In this document: piece after piece, positions 24,947 through 34,600 of the stretch | How positions within the stretch are numbered: the first letter of the stretch is position 1 | Layout of the letters: the number at the start of each line of letters is the position of its first letter | Assembly: GCA_964409245.1 (NCBI GenBank) | Contig: CAYPCQ010000009.1 | Location: forward strand, 1 to 64,000 | DNA from: CAIMWS01 sp964409245 | GTDB taxonomy: Bacteria > Verrucomicrobiota > Verrucomicrobiia > Limisphaerales > UBA1319 | Length of the DNA: 64,000 bases | Reading direction: 5' to 3' | Program-made: the position numbers and the translations under genes | The notes under the pieces: model-generated | Databases searched by the model: none | The model's input: the letters and a program-made list of their open reading frames with translations, nothing else | Told to the model about the DNA's origin: nothing

Positions 24947-26600
24947 GGTTCGTAAAAACTGATTGCAGGTTTGCCGGATCCAGCGGGGGGCAGTGGGCTA
25001 AGTCATCCGGGCATTGAACACCTTGAAAGTGGAACGCTTGAATGCGCAATTGGCGGGCAGCTCCATATAGGAGGTTTTGGGCGATCGCCGCGGCCCGGCG
25101 GTTTTCCGGCTTTTCCCACGGGGTTCCACGGACCCATTCATTGAAGGCGCCCATGGCGGGACCGCACCAGACCTGGTAATCCAGCACGCGGGAGGGTTCG
25201 CCGGCGTTGGCCCACCGGGAACTCAAGCCCAGGTAGGACCGGAAAACCAAGGCCATCTTGTGCTTGGCATCGCGCTCGGCACGTTCCACCTGGCGGGGAT
25301 CCCGTTTCAGGAAATACTGGCGGGTGCTTTGCCAGGCATTTTCCAAACCACCAGGGAAAAACTGCTTTTCCAGGACGGCCCGCTCCGCCGCGGGAATGGC
25401 CTCCAGCCCGGCGTGAGCCCGGTAAAGATCGAACAACTTGGCGGCGCGCATGGGGAACATGGTGCCCCGTTTCAGAACCTGCACTTTGACGCCCATTTCA
25501 AACATGTCCGCCGCCGGCGCCATGGCGGTATCCGCCTGCTCCGCCTGGCAGAGCATCTGGCGCACGGTGTCGGAGGTTCCCGCCTCCACACAAGCCTGGT
25601 TGATGGATCCGGTGACCACATAAGCGGCGCCCATGGCAAAAGCGGCGGCGAGGGATGCGGGAGTCGATAATCCGCCACCGGCCCCAACCCTCAGGCTTTG
25701 GGCATACCCATATTTGGCCTGCAACCGGTGCCGCAAGCAGGACAAGGTCGGCAGCAGGGCCACCAACGGGCGGTTATCCGTATGCCCCGCCGAATCGGCT
25801 TCCGCCGTCACCTCCTGGGCCATCGGTATGCGGGCCGCCAGAAGCGCTTGTTCCGCGGTGATTTCCCGGGTGCGGACCAATTCGTCCAGCATTTCCCCGG
25901 GCGGGGGGGCAAAAAATTGGGTGGCCACCTCCACCCGCGAAACTTTGGCAATAATCCGGTTGGGCGTGGTGATTCGCCCGGTGCTGTCCTGGGTGATCCC
26001 GTGGACGCGGTAACGGATGATCGGCAGCGTCAGTTTCAGGAAAGCCGCGGCCTCCACCAAATGGATTTTCCGCCGCAAATACAGGCTGGTTACCGCGTTT
26101 TCGTGGCCGGGTTCGTTCGGGCTGTGGATGAAATTGAAGCCGTAAGGCAGGTTGGGGATCCGCGCTTCAAAGTGGTCGATGGCTGTTTCCACCGCGTCCA
26201 GATCCAGACCGGCCGCTCCGAAAAAGCCCAGCATGCCCGCTTTGGCCATGGCTTCCACCAAGGCGGTTGAGGCGATGCCATTGGCCATGCCGCCCGCCAC
26301 ATAAGGGAACTGGAGATGGTGGTCGCGGCAAAAACCGGGATCGCCCAAGTTCTTGAATTTCAGCGCGGGCAGATAACCGAGAATCCGGTCACCCTCCCGG
26401 ATGGATGGGGGCATGGCTTCCGGTCCGGCAGCCGTTTGAAAAAGCAGGCGGCCCTCGTTTTCCAGGATCCAAAAGGGCGTGGAAAACGCTTTTAGCGCGT
26501 CACAAAACGATACAAATGAAGCACTTGGGAGAGATCCTTGGGATCTCCGCCAGGCCTCTTCGCGTTGTTGTGTCAATTTACAATCTCTTATTTCAAGCAT
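24939..26600 (-). CDS. pfaD: PfaD: trans-acting enoyl reductase of PUFA synthase
   Basis: This 553-residue FMN-dependent enoyl reductase is of the 2-nitropropane dioxygenase-like TIM-barrel type, with the PfaD-specific C-terminal extension. Recognisable blocks are PYVAGGMANGIASTALVEAM, LGFFGAAGLDLDAVE, RVGAGGGLSTPASLAAAFAM with GAAYVVTGSINQACVEAGTS, and VLKRGTMFPMRAAKLFDLY, followed by FNEWVRGTPW. It reduces selected enoyl-ACP intermediates, leaving others as the double bonds of the polyene. It is the first gene of the operon, and its stop overlaps the pfaA ATG by 8 nt. The order pfaD-pfaA-pfaC resembles myxobacterial pfa1-pfa2-pfa3 rather than the marine gammaproteobacterial pfaABCD order. 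No clear Shine-Dalgarno lies before the ATG at 26600. Confidence 0.93.
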   Translation of the reverse strand: MLEIRDCKLTQQREEAWRRSQGSLPSASFVSFCDALKAFSTPFWILENEGRLLFQTAAGPEAMPPSIREGDRILGYLPALKFKNLGDPGFCRDHHLQFPYVAGGMANGIASTALVEAMAKAGMLGFFGAAGLDLDAVETAIDHFEARIPNLPYGFNFIHSPNEPGHENAVTSLYLRRKIHLVEAAAFLKLTLPIIRYRVHGITQDSTGRITTPNRIIAKVSRVEVATQFFAPPPGEMLDELVRTREITAEQALLAARIPMAQEVTAEADSAGHTDNRPLVALLPTLSCLRHRLQAKYGYAQSLRVGAGGGLSTPASLAAAFAMGAAYVVTGSINQACVEAGTSDTVRQMLCQAEQADTAMAPAADMFEMGVKVQVLKRGTMFPMRAAKLFDLYRAHAGLEAIPAAERAVLEKQFFPGGLENAWQSTRQYFLKRDPRQVERAERDAKHKMALVFRSYLGLSSRWANAGEPSRVLDYQVWCGPAMGAFNEWVRGTPWEKPENRRAAAIAQNLLYGAARQLRIQAFHFQGVQCPDDLAHCPPLDPANLQSVFTNHE

Positions 26601-27014
26601 GTCCGGCCATAACCACCAGCTGCTTCACAATCCGTGCCACCCAACGTGGACCCTTGGATATACCATTATTCCTTAACGGTAACATCCAAAACTAAACAGG
26701 AATCTGCGCCAAATAACCACTAAAAAATTCAACTCCTTGTTTCCAGAGCAGCCGGGATGAAGGCGCCGCCGCATCCCGCCTGTTTTTTAGGTGATCCCCA
26801 GCCTGAGCCAAGGGTAAGGTCATTCGCCATGGCCGTAAAGGAATCCTTCGCCACCCGTGTGAATCGGCTGGCCGGCTTGCTTTCCAGTTCTTGCCCAGGA
26901 GGGAAAGGAGCGCTGCGGGGCCGTCGATTTCCGCTTCCGGCTTGTCAGAGCGGCGGATTCAGTATTAGTTGGTCGCGGTAATTAAACCGCCACGTCTCGC
27001 GGATTCAGGCAACT
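26601..27014. other. divergent intergenic region upstream of the pfa-ole operon
   Basis: About 410 bp between the divergent pfaD and lipoprotein starts, so promoters for both must lie here. The part nearest pfaD (26640-26740) is clearly AT-richer than its surroundings, as expected for promoter DNA. No pair of hexamers is close enough to consensus to name. No regulator gene, riboswitch or strong palindrome was seen. A short open frame at 26757-26981 has no recognisable protein features. Confidence 0.5.
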
Positions 27015-27404
27015 ATGAACAAGCTCGGAAGTTACGGATTGGCCATGCTGGCCCTCTTTTGGTGCTGCGGGTGCGATACCCTGTCCCCCAGGGACAGCTC
27101 CTTCAGCAGCCCCACCACACCCAGTTTCGCCAAGGAGCAGATGCTCCATCGCGAATCCGCCCCCTTCTCGAAGGTGTGGAAAGCCGTCCAGGCCGCGCTC
27201 AAGGAAATGGATTGCGTCATCGTCCAAAAGGACCGGAAGCCGGATCGCGCAGATATCGTGGCCCAGGGTCTCGGCTCCAAAACGATTTACCTGACGTTGG
27301 TGGATGAAGGCAGCCGCGTGACGAGCATTTACATCCGGGTAGGCTCCACGGGGGACGACAGCCTCGCCCGGGTGATCCTGGCCAAAATCAAAGCCCACCT
27401 GTAA
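27015..27404 (+). CDS. DUF3568-like lipoprotein
   Basis: This 129-residue secreted lipoprotein has a signal peptide ending in a lipobox-like region (ALFWCCGCDTL), with the lipidated Cys near residue 20. The mature part (SKVWKAVQAALKEMDCVIVQ, IYLTLVDEGSRVTSIYIRVG, ARVILAKIKAHL) follows the DUF3568 pattern: a small alpha/beta domain of unknown function, common in outer-membrane lipoproteins of environmental bacteria. It is transcribed away from the pfa-ole operon, and the DUF1080 gene lies 110 bp downstream on the same strand. No specific role can be assigned. Confidence 0.75.
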   Translation: MNKLGSYGLAMLALFWCCGCDTLSPRDSSFSSPTTPSFAKEQMLHRESAPFSKVWKAVQAALKEMDCVIVQKDRKPDRADIVAQGLGSKTIYLTLVDEGSRVTSIYIRVGSTGDDSLARVILAKIKAHL

Positions 27405-27514
27405 GTTCCCCCCGTTGGCTTCGGCGGCGGGAAGATCGACTTTATCGTTGTTCCACGCGGCGGAATGGCTTAATTTAATTTAATCGGTGTGTGACCAAAA
27501 ACAGGAAGACACTT

Positions 27515-28300
27515 ATGAGAAATTTGCTGAATGATTCGCTGGTTCATGGTTTGGAAAAGCTGGCCGCGCTGGCGCTGGTGAGCTGGCTGGCCTGTGGGGC
27601 CGGCGCCACCCAGGCTGCCGAAAACGAGGGCAAGACCGAAAAAGCGGCCACGCCAGCCGTCAAAAAAAGCGCCCCGGAAAAGCCCCTCGGCCTGTCCGTG
27701 GATGACGAGGGCTGGAACATCCTGTTCGATGGGAAGACCTTGAAGGGCTGGAAGGAAACGGACTTCTCCGGACGCGGGCTGGTGAAGGTGGAAAACGGCC
27801 AGATCACCATGGAAATGGGCAACGATATGTCCGGGGTCACCTGGACTAACGAGGTGCTCCGCGTCAATTACGAGCTGACCTTGGAAACGGCCCGCCTGGA
27901 TGGGGGCGATTTCTTCTGCGGCCTGACTTTTCCGGTTATGAAAGACCCGTGCAGCCTCATCCTGGGCGGCTGGGGGGGCGGCGTGGTGGGGCTCTCCAGC
28001 ATCGGCGGCATGGACGCCTCGAGCAACGAAACCACCACTTACCTGAATTTCAAGGAAGGCCGATTCTACAAGGTGCGGCTGCGCGTGACCGAGGCGCGGG
28101 TCCAAGCCTGGCTGGATGAAAAAAGCATCGTGGACATCACCACCGAGGGCCGGACCTTTTCGATCCGGCTGGAAGTGGAGGAATCGCAGCCACTCGGCGT
28201 GGCCACCTGGCGCACGAAAGGAGCGCTCAAGAATATCAAAGTCCGCAAGCTGGACCCCACCGAGATCAAGCAATCCGCGCCCCGTAAAAAGAATTTATGA
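27515..28300 (+). CDS. secreted DUF1080 (3-keto-disaccharide hydrolase / LamG-like) protein
   Basis: The start at 27515 has an AGGAAG ribosome-binding site; the frame is open to a GTG at 27491. The product is about 261 residues with a signal peptide (LAALALVSWLACGAGATQA) and a single DUF1080 jelly-roll domain: WNILFDGKTLKGWKETDF, VKVENGQITM, YELTLETARLDGGDFFCGLT and KLRVTEARVQAW-type strands near the end. DUF1080 proteins are abundant in Verrucomicrobia and Planctomycetes. Some members hydrolyse 3-keto-glycosides, so a role in sugar uptake or breakdown is possible. The stop overlaps the ROK gene start by 4 nt, linking it to sugar phosphorylation. Confidence 0.82.
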   Translation: MRNLLNDSLVHGLEKLAALALVSWLACGAGATQAAENEGKTEKAATPAVKKSAPEKPLGLSVDDEGWNILFDGKTLKGWKETDFSGRGLVKVENGQITMEMGNDMSGVTWTNEVLRVNYELTLETARLDGGDFFCGLTFPVMKDPCSLILGGWGGGVVGLSSIGGMDASSNETTTYLNFKEGRFYKVRLRVTEARVQAWLDEKSIVDITTEGRTFSIRLEVEESQPLGVATWRTKGALKNIKVRKLDPTEIKQSAPRKKNL

Positions 28301-29718
28301 ACAGTGAAAAGCTATCGCCACTAATCGACCAGGCTCCCCGCATTCAAGCCCCGTTGGACCCCGGATTCCGGCCCATCATTCTGGCCGACCGGGCCTGCCA
28401 GCAGGCCTTGCGGAAAGCGGCCCGGCGGGATTCCCTGCTGATTGCCGTGGAGCGCAACGACGGACTGGTAACCCGCCACGACCTGGAGTTGCTGCCGGAT
28501 GCCGATGACACCCGGGAAGCCTCGTTCCAATATGTGGAACGGATCATCAAGTTCGCGCTTTGGGCCTATGGCGGGTGGAAAATCCACCTGGCCGGCCCAG
28601 CCGATTTGTGCAGCCGGCTGGCGGCCTGTTACCAGCCCAAGGGCGCCCGGGCCTTCGATGCCGGCTTGATGCAACGGGTTTATGACCGGCCGTTCACAGT
28701 AGTGTGTGTGGCGCCCGGTGAAGTTCCCGCCGCCCGGGAATCCGCCTCCGCCCTCGGCGGGCACCTGGACGGATGCCGGATTGGCTTCGACCTCGGCGCC
28801 AGCGATTACAAGCTGGCGGCGGTGCGGGACGGCGAGCCGGTGTTCAGCACGGAAATCCCGTGGAATCCCAAAGACCAGGCGGACTCGAATTACCATTACC
28901 AGCGCATCAATGAGGGCCTCAAGCTGGCCGCCTCCCACCTTCCCCGGGTGGATGCCATCGGCGGCAGTTCCGCCGGCGTGTATGTCGATAACCAGGTCAT
29001 GGTGGCTTCGTTGTTCCGGGCCGTGCCGCTGCCCGAATTCGAAAGCCAGGTCAAACCGATGTTCCGCCGCCTGGAAAAGGAATGGGGGGTGCCCCTGGTG
29101 GTGATCAACGACGGGGATGTGACCGCCCTGGCGGGGGCCATGTCCCTGCAGCGCAATGCCATGCTGGGGGTCGCCATGGGCTCCAGCGAGGCGGCCGGGT
29201 TCCTGGACCGGAACGGACGCATCCAGGGCTGGCTGACCGAGCTGGCTTTCGCCCCGGTGGACATGAATCCCCAGGCCGCCAGCGATGAGTGGTCCGGCGA
29301 CCGCGGTGTGGGGGCGCTTTATTTCTCCCAGCAGGCGGTGAACAAGCTGGCGCCCGCGGCCGGAATCCAATTCCCGGCGGACATGGATGTGCCGGCCCGT
29401 TTGAAAAATGTGCAGGATCGCATGGCCCGCCAGGAAACGGCCGCCCGCGCGATCTTTGAAACCATCGGGGTTTACCTCGGCTACGCCATTCCCTGGTATC
29501 GGGAATTTTATGATTTTGACAACCTGCTGATCCTGGGGCGGGTCACTTCTGGTGAGGGTGGGGAAATCATTCTCACGAAAGCCAAAGCCATCCTGGCCAG
29601 CGAGTTTCCCGAGCTGTCCGCCAGCATCGACATTGTTGTGCCGGATGAGAAAAGCCGCCGGGTGGGCCAGGCCGTGGCCGCCGCCAGCCTGCCGGCCCGC
29701 GGGCAAAAAAATGGTTAA
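28297..29718 (+). CDS. ROK-family sugar kinase-like protein
   Basis: A 473-residue protein. The N-terminal 160 residues have no clear family. A ROK/actin-fold ATPase follows: phosphate-1 motif RIGFDLGASDYKLAAVRDGE at about 165, AIGGSSAGVYVDNQ, catalytic-Asp region PLVVINDGDVTALAGAM at about 270, and phosphate-2-like LGVAMGSSEAAGFLD. The Cys-rich zinc motif of many ROK kinases is absent, so the sugar is uncertain. It overlaps the DUF1080 gene (ATGA) and precedes a PIG-L deacetylase by 44 bp. Together they suggest handling of an amino sugar, perhaps deacetylation plus phosphorylation. It is cytoplasmic, with no signal peptide. Confidence 0.8.
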   Translation: MNSEKLSPLIDQAPRIQAPLDPGFRPIILADRACQQALRKAARRDSLLIAVERNDGLVTRHDLELLPDADDTREASFQYVERIIKFALWAYGGWKIHLAGPADLCSRLAACYQPKGARAFDAGLMQRVYDRPFTVVCVAPGEVPAARESASALGGHLDGCRIGFDLGASDYKLAAVRDGEPVFSTEIPWNPKDQADSNYHYQRINEGLKLAASHLPRVDAIGGSSAGVYVDNQVMVASLFRAVPLPEFESQVKPMFRRLEKEWGVPLVVINDGDVTALAGAMSLQRNAMLGVAMGSSEAAGFLDRNGRIQGWLTELAFAPVDMNPQAASDEWSGDRGVGALYFSQQAVNKLAPAAGIQFPADMDVPARLKNVQDRMARQETAARAIFETIGVYLGYAIPWYREFYDFDNLLILGRVTSGEGGEIILTKAKAILASEFPELSASIDIVVPDEKSRRVGQAVAAASLPARGQKNG

Positions 29719-29762
29719 CCGTGATGACCGGCCACCGCAACCCTTAGCCATGCGCATTTCCT

Positions 29763-30620
29763 ATGCAATTACACAATAGCACCGCCGATGTTTTTGTGCC
29801 GGATGGGCAGCTCCTCGCCCAAGCCCTGGCGCGGACTACCCACCTGGGCATCGGCGCCCACCAGGACGACCTGGAATTTATGGCCTTCCACGGCATTGAA
29901 ACCTGTTTCGGCCAGGCTGAGAGCTGGTTCACCGGGGTTACCTGCACCAACGGGGCGGGCAGCTCCCGGACCGGCATCTACGCCCAATACACCGACCTGC
30001 AGATGCAGGAGGTGCGGCGCGCCGAGCAGCGCAAAGCCGCCGTCATTGGCCGCTATGGCGCCATGATCCAGCTGGATTACGGCAGCTCGGCCATCAAGGA
30101 TCCCACCCGGCCCAGCCTGCGGGAGGATCTGCGCCAGATCCTGGCCGCCTGCCAGCCGAAAATGGTCTATACCCACAACCTGGCGGACAAACATGACACC
30201 CACGTGGCCGTGGCGGTGGCCACCATCCAGGCCGTGCGGGCTTTACCCAAAGCCAGCCGCCCCGCCAAAGTGTGCGGGTGCGAGATCTGGCGGGATTTGG
30301 ATTGGATGCCGGACGCCCGGAAAGTCCTGCTGGATGTGAGCCGCCGGGAAAACCTGGCGGCCGCTCTGTCGGGTGTGTTTGATTCCCAGATCTCCGGCGG
30401 CAAGCGCTACGATCTGGCCGTGGCCGGACGCCGCCAGGCCAACGCCACCTTTTTGGAATCCCATGGCGTGGATCAGGCCACCCAGCTGACTTTCGCCATG
30501 GATCTCACGCCGCTGGCCGAGGATGATACCCGGGACATCCTGGATTACGCGCTGAGCTTTGTGGAAGAATTCAAAGCCGACATCACCGCCCGGATCAAAA
30601 GCAAGCTGGCCGCTAAATAG
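29763..30620 (+). CDS. PIG-L family deacetylase (LmbE-like)
   Basis: This 285-residue zinc-dependent N-acetyl-sugar deacetylase-like protein has the metal motif HLGIGAHQDDLEFMAFHGI (AHxDD) near residue 30. The second metal-site element YTHNLADKHDTHVAVAV is near 140. The GlcNAc-type loop GVTCTNGAGSSRTG is present. The family removes acetyl groups from GlcNAc-containing substrates. It lies between the ROK and HldD-like genes, pointing to amino-sugar or glycan metabolism. No signal peptide is seen, so it is cytoplasmic. The exact substrate cannot be read from sequence. Confidence 0.88.
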   Translation: MQLHNSTADVFVPDGQLLAQALARTTHLGIGAHQDDLEFMAFHGIETCFGQAESWFTGVTCTNGAGSSRTGIYAQYTDLQMQEVRRAEQRKAAVIGRYGAMIQLDYGSSAIKDPTRPSLREDLRQILAACQPKMVYTHNLADKHDTHVAVAVATIQAVRALPKASRPAKVCGCEIWRDLDWMPDARKVLLDVSRRENLAAALSGVFDSQISGGKRYDLAVAGRRQANATFLESHGVDQATQLTFAMDLTPLAEDDTRDILDYALSFVEEFKADITARIKSKLAAK

Positions 30621-30674
30621 AGTAGAGAGATCTGTTAAAGAGACCTGTTTCCCAATCAACTCGGTCCAATAATT

Positions 30675-31604
30675 ATGCAAAATATCCTCGTAACCGGGGG
30701 CGCAGGGTTCATTGGTTCCAACCTGGCCTTGACGCTCCAGGAGCGGTTTCCCCATGCCTGGATTGTCGTCGTGGACGATTTCCGTTCCGGCAGTTTCCTG
30801 AACCTGCGGGGATTCCGGGGCGATGTGGTGGCTGCCGACGTATCACGGCTGGATTGGCGGCAGCAGTTCAAAGGCCGGGGCTTTGACGCCATTTTCCACC
30901 TGGCATCCATCACGGATACCACCATCCACGATCAATGCCTGCAGGTGCACGATAACGTCGAGGGCTTCCGGCGGCTCCTGGAGTTCGCCGCGCCCACGAA
31001 GTGCCCTGTGGTTTACGCCTCCTCGGCGGCCACCTATGGCATGGCCGGCGGGCGCATGCAGGAGGATCAGCCCCCGGAGCCGGCCAATGTCTATGCCTTC
31101 AGCAAGGTCCAGCTGGACAACCTGGCCCGCCGCTACAGCCAGGACGATCCCGCCTGGCGGATTGTGGGCCTGCGTTACTTCAACGTCTATGGCCCCCGGG
31201 AAACCCATAAAAAAGCGGCCGCCAGCATGATCTACCAGCTCTGCTTGCAGATGCACGCGGGGCGCCGCCCGCGGGTGTTTTTCCACGGCGAACAGAAGCG
31301 GGATTTCGTTTATGTCAAAGACGTGGTGGCCATGACCATCCAGGCGCGGCTTTCCCCCCGCAGCCAGGTTTACAATTGCGGATCCGGCCAGCCGGTGAGC
31401 TTCAACGAGGTGATCCAGGCACTGAACCAGTGCCTCGGAACCCGGCTGGAGCCGGATTATTTTGAAAATCCCTACCAGAGTTTTTACCAAAACCACACCG
31501 AAGCCGATATGACCCGGGCGCATTCGGAACTCGGATTCCAGCCCCAATTCAGCCCCGCCAGCGGCATTGCTGATTACCTCAAAACCCTCGCCAGCAAAAC
31601 TTAA
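30675..31604 (+). CDS. NAD-dependent sugar epimerase, HldD (ADP-heptose 6-epimerase)-like
   Basis: This 309-residue extended short-chain dehydrogenase has NAD motif LVTGGAGFIGSNLALTL, a DDF after the second strand (VVVDDFRSGSF, favouring NAD/NADP ribose binding), SSAATYGM with catalytic Ser, and YAFSKVQLD with Tyr/Lys. The substrate-binding segment NVYGPRETHKKAAASMIYQL resembles the NVYGPREGHK block of HldD. It would invert C6 of ADP-glycero-manno-heptose for LPS core, or act on a related nucleotide sugar. Gram-negative outer-membrane context (the AsmA-like gene next) fits. No other heptose genes lie in the window. Confidence 0.82.
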   Translation: MQNILVTGGAGFIGSNLALTLQERFPHAWIVVVDDFRSGSFLNLRGFRGDVVAADVSRLDWRQQFKGRGFDAIFHLASITDTTIHDQCLQVHDNVEGFRRLLEFAAPTKCPVVYASSAATYGMAGGRMQEDQPPEPANVYAFSKVQLDNLARRYSQDDPAWRIVGLRYFNVYGPRETHKKAAASMIYQLCLQMHAGRRPRVFFHGEQKRDFVYVKDVVAMTIQARLSPRSQVYNCGSGQPVSFNEVIQALNQCLGTRLEPDYFENPYQSFYQNHTEADMTRAHSELGFQPQFSPASGIADYLKTLASKT

Positions 31605-31626
31605 TCCCCGATTTTTTCCATTGCTT

Positions 31627-34600
31627 ATGAATACTGTACGTAAATCCATTTGGAAGCGCCTTTCCACTCCGCGCAACCTATCCTTGATTGGCGGTGGGGT
31701 GGTTTTGGCCCTGGTGGCCTGCTATTTCATTATCGGCAGCTCCGCCTTCCTCAAAGGCTTCGTGCTGCCCAAGGTCAACCGGGCTTTGGAAATGGAGGTC
31801 TCGGCGGATTCCATTTCCCTGAGCCTGTTTTCCCAATGCTCAATCCGCGGCTTGAAAGTACGGGTTCCCGGCGCCGAACCTTTGGTGGAGGCCCAGGAGG
31901 CGGTGGTGCGCTACCAGCTGTTTTCGCTCCTCAAGGGCCATATCAATGCCCAAGAGGTGAAGCTGGTGTCCCCGGTGTTCAAAATCATCCAGACCGCGGA
32001 CGGCAAAAACAACCTGCCCCCCGCCAAGCCGGCGGCCGCCTCGGGTTCCCAGGCAGCCACCAAGCCCCTGGTTTCCCTGAAAAACATCAATGTGAGCCAG
32101 GGGCGGTTTCTGCAGCAGATTGCCTCCCCGGATGGCTCCCAGCAAAAGGTGGAAATCAGCGGCTTGAATTTGACGATCGATCGGATCGAAAATGGCCAGC
32201 CTGGGAAAATCACCATCGACGCCCTGGCCAAAATCGATCAAACCCAGCCGCTGCCCGGCAAGCTGTCAACCAACCACACGGTGGAGGCCAAGCTGTCGGG
32301 TTCCCTGGATCTCAAGCTGGCCAATGACCTCCTGCCCTGGCAGCACAATCTTTCCGGCAGCCTGCGCCTGGAAATCGGCCAGGCCAAAGGCGCCTGGAGC
32401 CACCTCGCCTCCGCCGCCGTGCGCCTGGATTGCCAGCTCACCCCCACCCAGCTGAACCAGCTCGCCCTGCGCTTCGAGCGGCAGAATGAAAACTGGGGCG
32501 GCCTGAGCTTAAGCGGCCCCCTGGACCTCGTGAAGCAGGAAGCCAGCCTGAAATTGGAAATCGGCGGCATCGACCGCCGGGTGCTCAATTTCATCGGCGG
32601 CCCTTATGGTTTGGATTTCGCCTCCACGTCCCTCAATTCCACGAATACCCTGGATATCCGCAAACAAGGCAAGTCTTTGTGGGTTCGCGGCCGGCTGGCG
32701 GCCAGCCCGTTGAGCCTGCAACGCCAAGGCCTGTCCAGCCCCAAGCTCAACTTGGGGGTGGATTACAACTTCAGCCTGGACTTGGCCAACCAAAGCCTGT
32801 TGGTGGAGCGCTTGAATGTCCAAGGCCTCCAGGAGGGCCGGGAGATGATCCGCGCCGCCTTGAACCGGCCGATGACTGTGGTCTGGAATGCCCAGGGTCG
32901 CGGATTCAAGGAATCCGCCCTGGAATTGGCCGTCACGAATCTGAACCTCCAGGAGTGGGGGGCCTTTTTGCCGGTCCAGGATCCCCAAGGCTCGCTGAAT
33001 GCCAGCGGCCAGATCCTCTGCCAAAAGGATGGGCAGGATATCGGGGCGCAGTTCCAGGTGAACATCGCCAATTTTCAGGCGAAATCGGCCACCAACCTCA
33101 TCCATCTTTCCCGGATTGATTTGAATCTTACAGGCGGCCTCCACGAGTTGCGCATGCTGGAGGTCAAAGAATTCCGCATGGAGGCCGCCGCTGGTGACCA
33201 GCTGATGTTCCAATGCAAAGGCTCCGGCACTTACGACAAGGACGACCGGGCCATGAATTGGCCGATGAGCTTCGAACTAAACCTGCCCTGGGCGGTCAAC
33301 AACCTGCAAATCACCAATTTCACCGCCCAAAGCGGCGGCCTGCGTTTCCTGGGCCTCCTCACCTCGGAAAACCAGGTGCCCATCGTAAAAGGCTCCTTCA
33401 CCCTGGATAAATTCACCGGTAAATACAGCATTTATGAGTTCGCCAACTACGAGGCCGCCCTGGAGGCCACCGCGGAAATCAAGGACCACCAATTGGTGCT
33501 CCGGCTGGGCCGCGTGACCGAACGCCAGCAGTTTGAGATCGGCGGCCGGGGCGATTTTTCCGCCCGGTTTGACGCCACCAACGCGACCGCTTATTTGTCG
33601 GTGCAGCGGCTGGATGTCAACCGCTACAGCCTCCTGCCCTATTTGAAGCCGTGGATCGCCCCGCTCAGCTTCGCCTCGGGAAACCTGAGCGGCGATGTCA
33701 AAGTGGGCTACCCGCAAGGGGTGATCGTTTTCGGGTTGACCAATGTGACGGCCACCAACCTGGTGGTGCTGGATCCCAGCCAGTTGATCCCGCCCATACC
33801 CCTGAGCTTCAAGGTGGACCAGATGGATCTGTCGCTGGATCAAAAGGGCTTGTTCAAACTGAACTCCGCGGAGGTGGAGCTGCTGGACGGCCCCAATCCG
33901 TGCGGCCATTGCAGCGTGAAAGGCGCCATGGATTTGAACACCAAGGTGAGCAAATTCGACATCCAGCTGACTGATGTGAATCAAAATGCCCTCCAGCCCT
34001 GGCTGGCGGAACGGCTTGCCCCCAAGACGCTGACCTCCGCCCTGGTCAATGGCCAGGTCGGCCTGGAAATCGCCGCCGCCAAGGAGGTCCGGCTGGATTT
34101 GAACTTGAGCGTTTCCAACCTGGTGGCCACCGAGACTGGCGCGGCCCCTCCGGCCCCCATGAGCCTCCTTCTGCAGGTTAATTACGTCTCCAAAACCAAC
34201 CTGGCGGAAATCAAGAAATTCTTCGTGGGGTTCCCCTCCACCGCCCGGGCGCGCAACCAGCTGCAGGTGTCCGGCCAGGTGGATACCTCCCAAACCAACG
34301 CCTATATCGGCGATGTTACCGTGCAATCCGATGGCCTGGATCTGACACCCCTCTATGCCATTTTTTCGGGCGGCGCCAAGAGCACCAACGCCCCCGCTCT
34401 CAAGGCCCCGGCGGCGGTGGCGGCGAAGCCCGCGGAGCCGCAGCAACCGCTGTCCCTGCCGTTCAAGAATTTCAACTTGAAGGTCAAAATCGACCAGTTC
34501 TACCTGGGGGAAATCAGCGCCAGCAACCTGGTCACCACCCTCAATCTGGCCGGCAACAAAGCCACCTTGCAGCCCACCACGATCACGTTGAATGGCGCTC

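Noticed and set aside
18407..26600. Reading the pfa genes as a plain EPA/DHA phospholipid synthase or an aryl-polyene cluster
   Set aside because: Coupled oleABCD and the missing AGPAT argue against a phospholipid-only role; domain set (CLF, ACP array, PfaD) is PUFA synthase, not aryl polyene.
26757..26981. 74-codon open frame upstream of the lipoprotein gene
   Set aside because: No ribosome-binding site, no family signature and Pro/Arg/Ser-rich composition typical of non-coding high G+C DNA.
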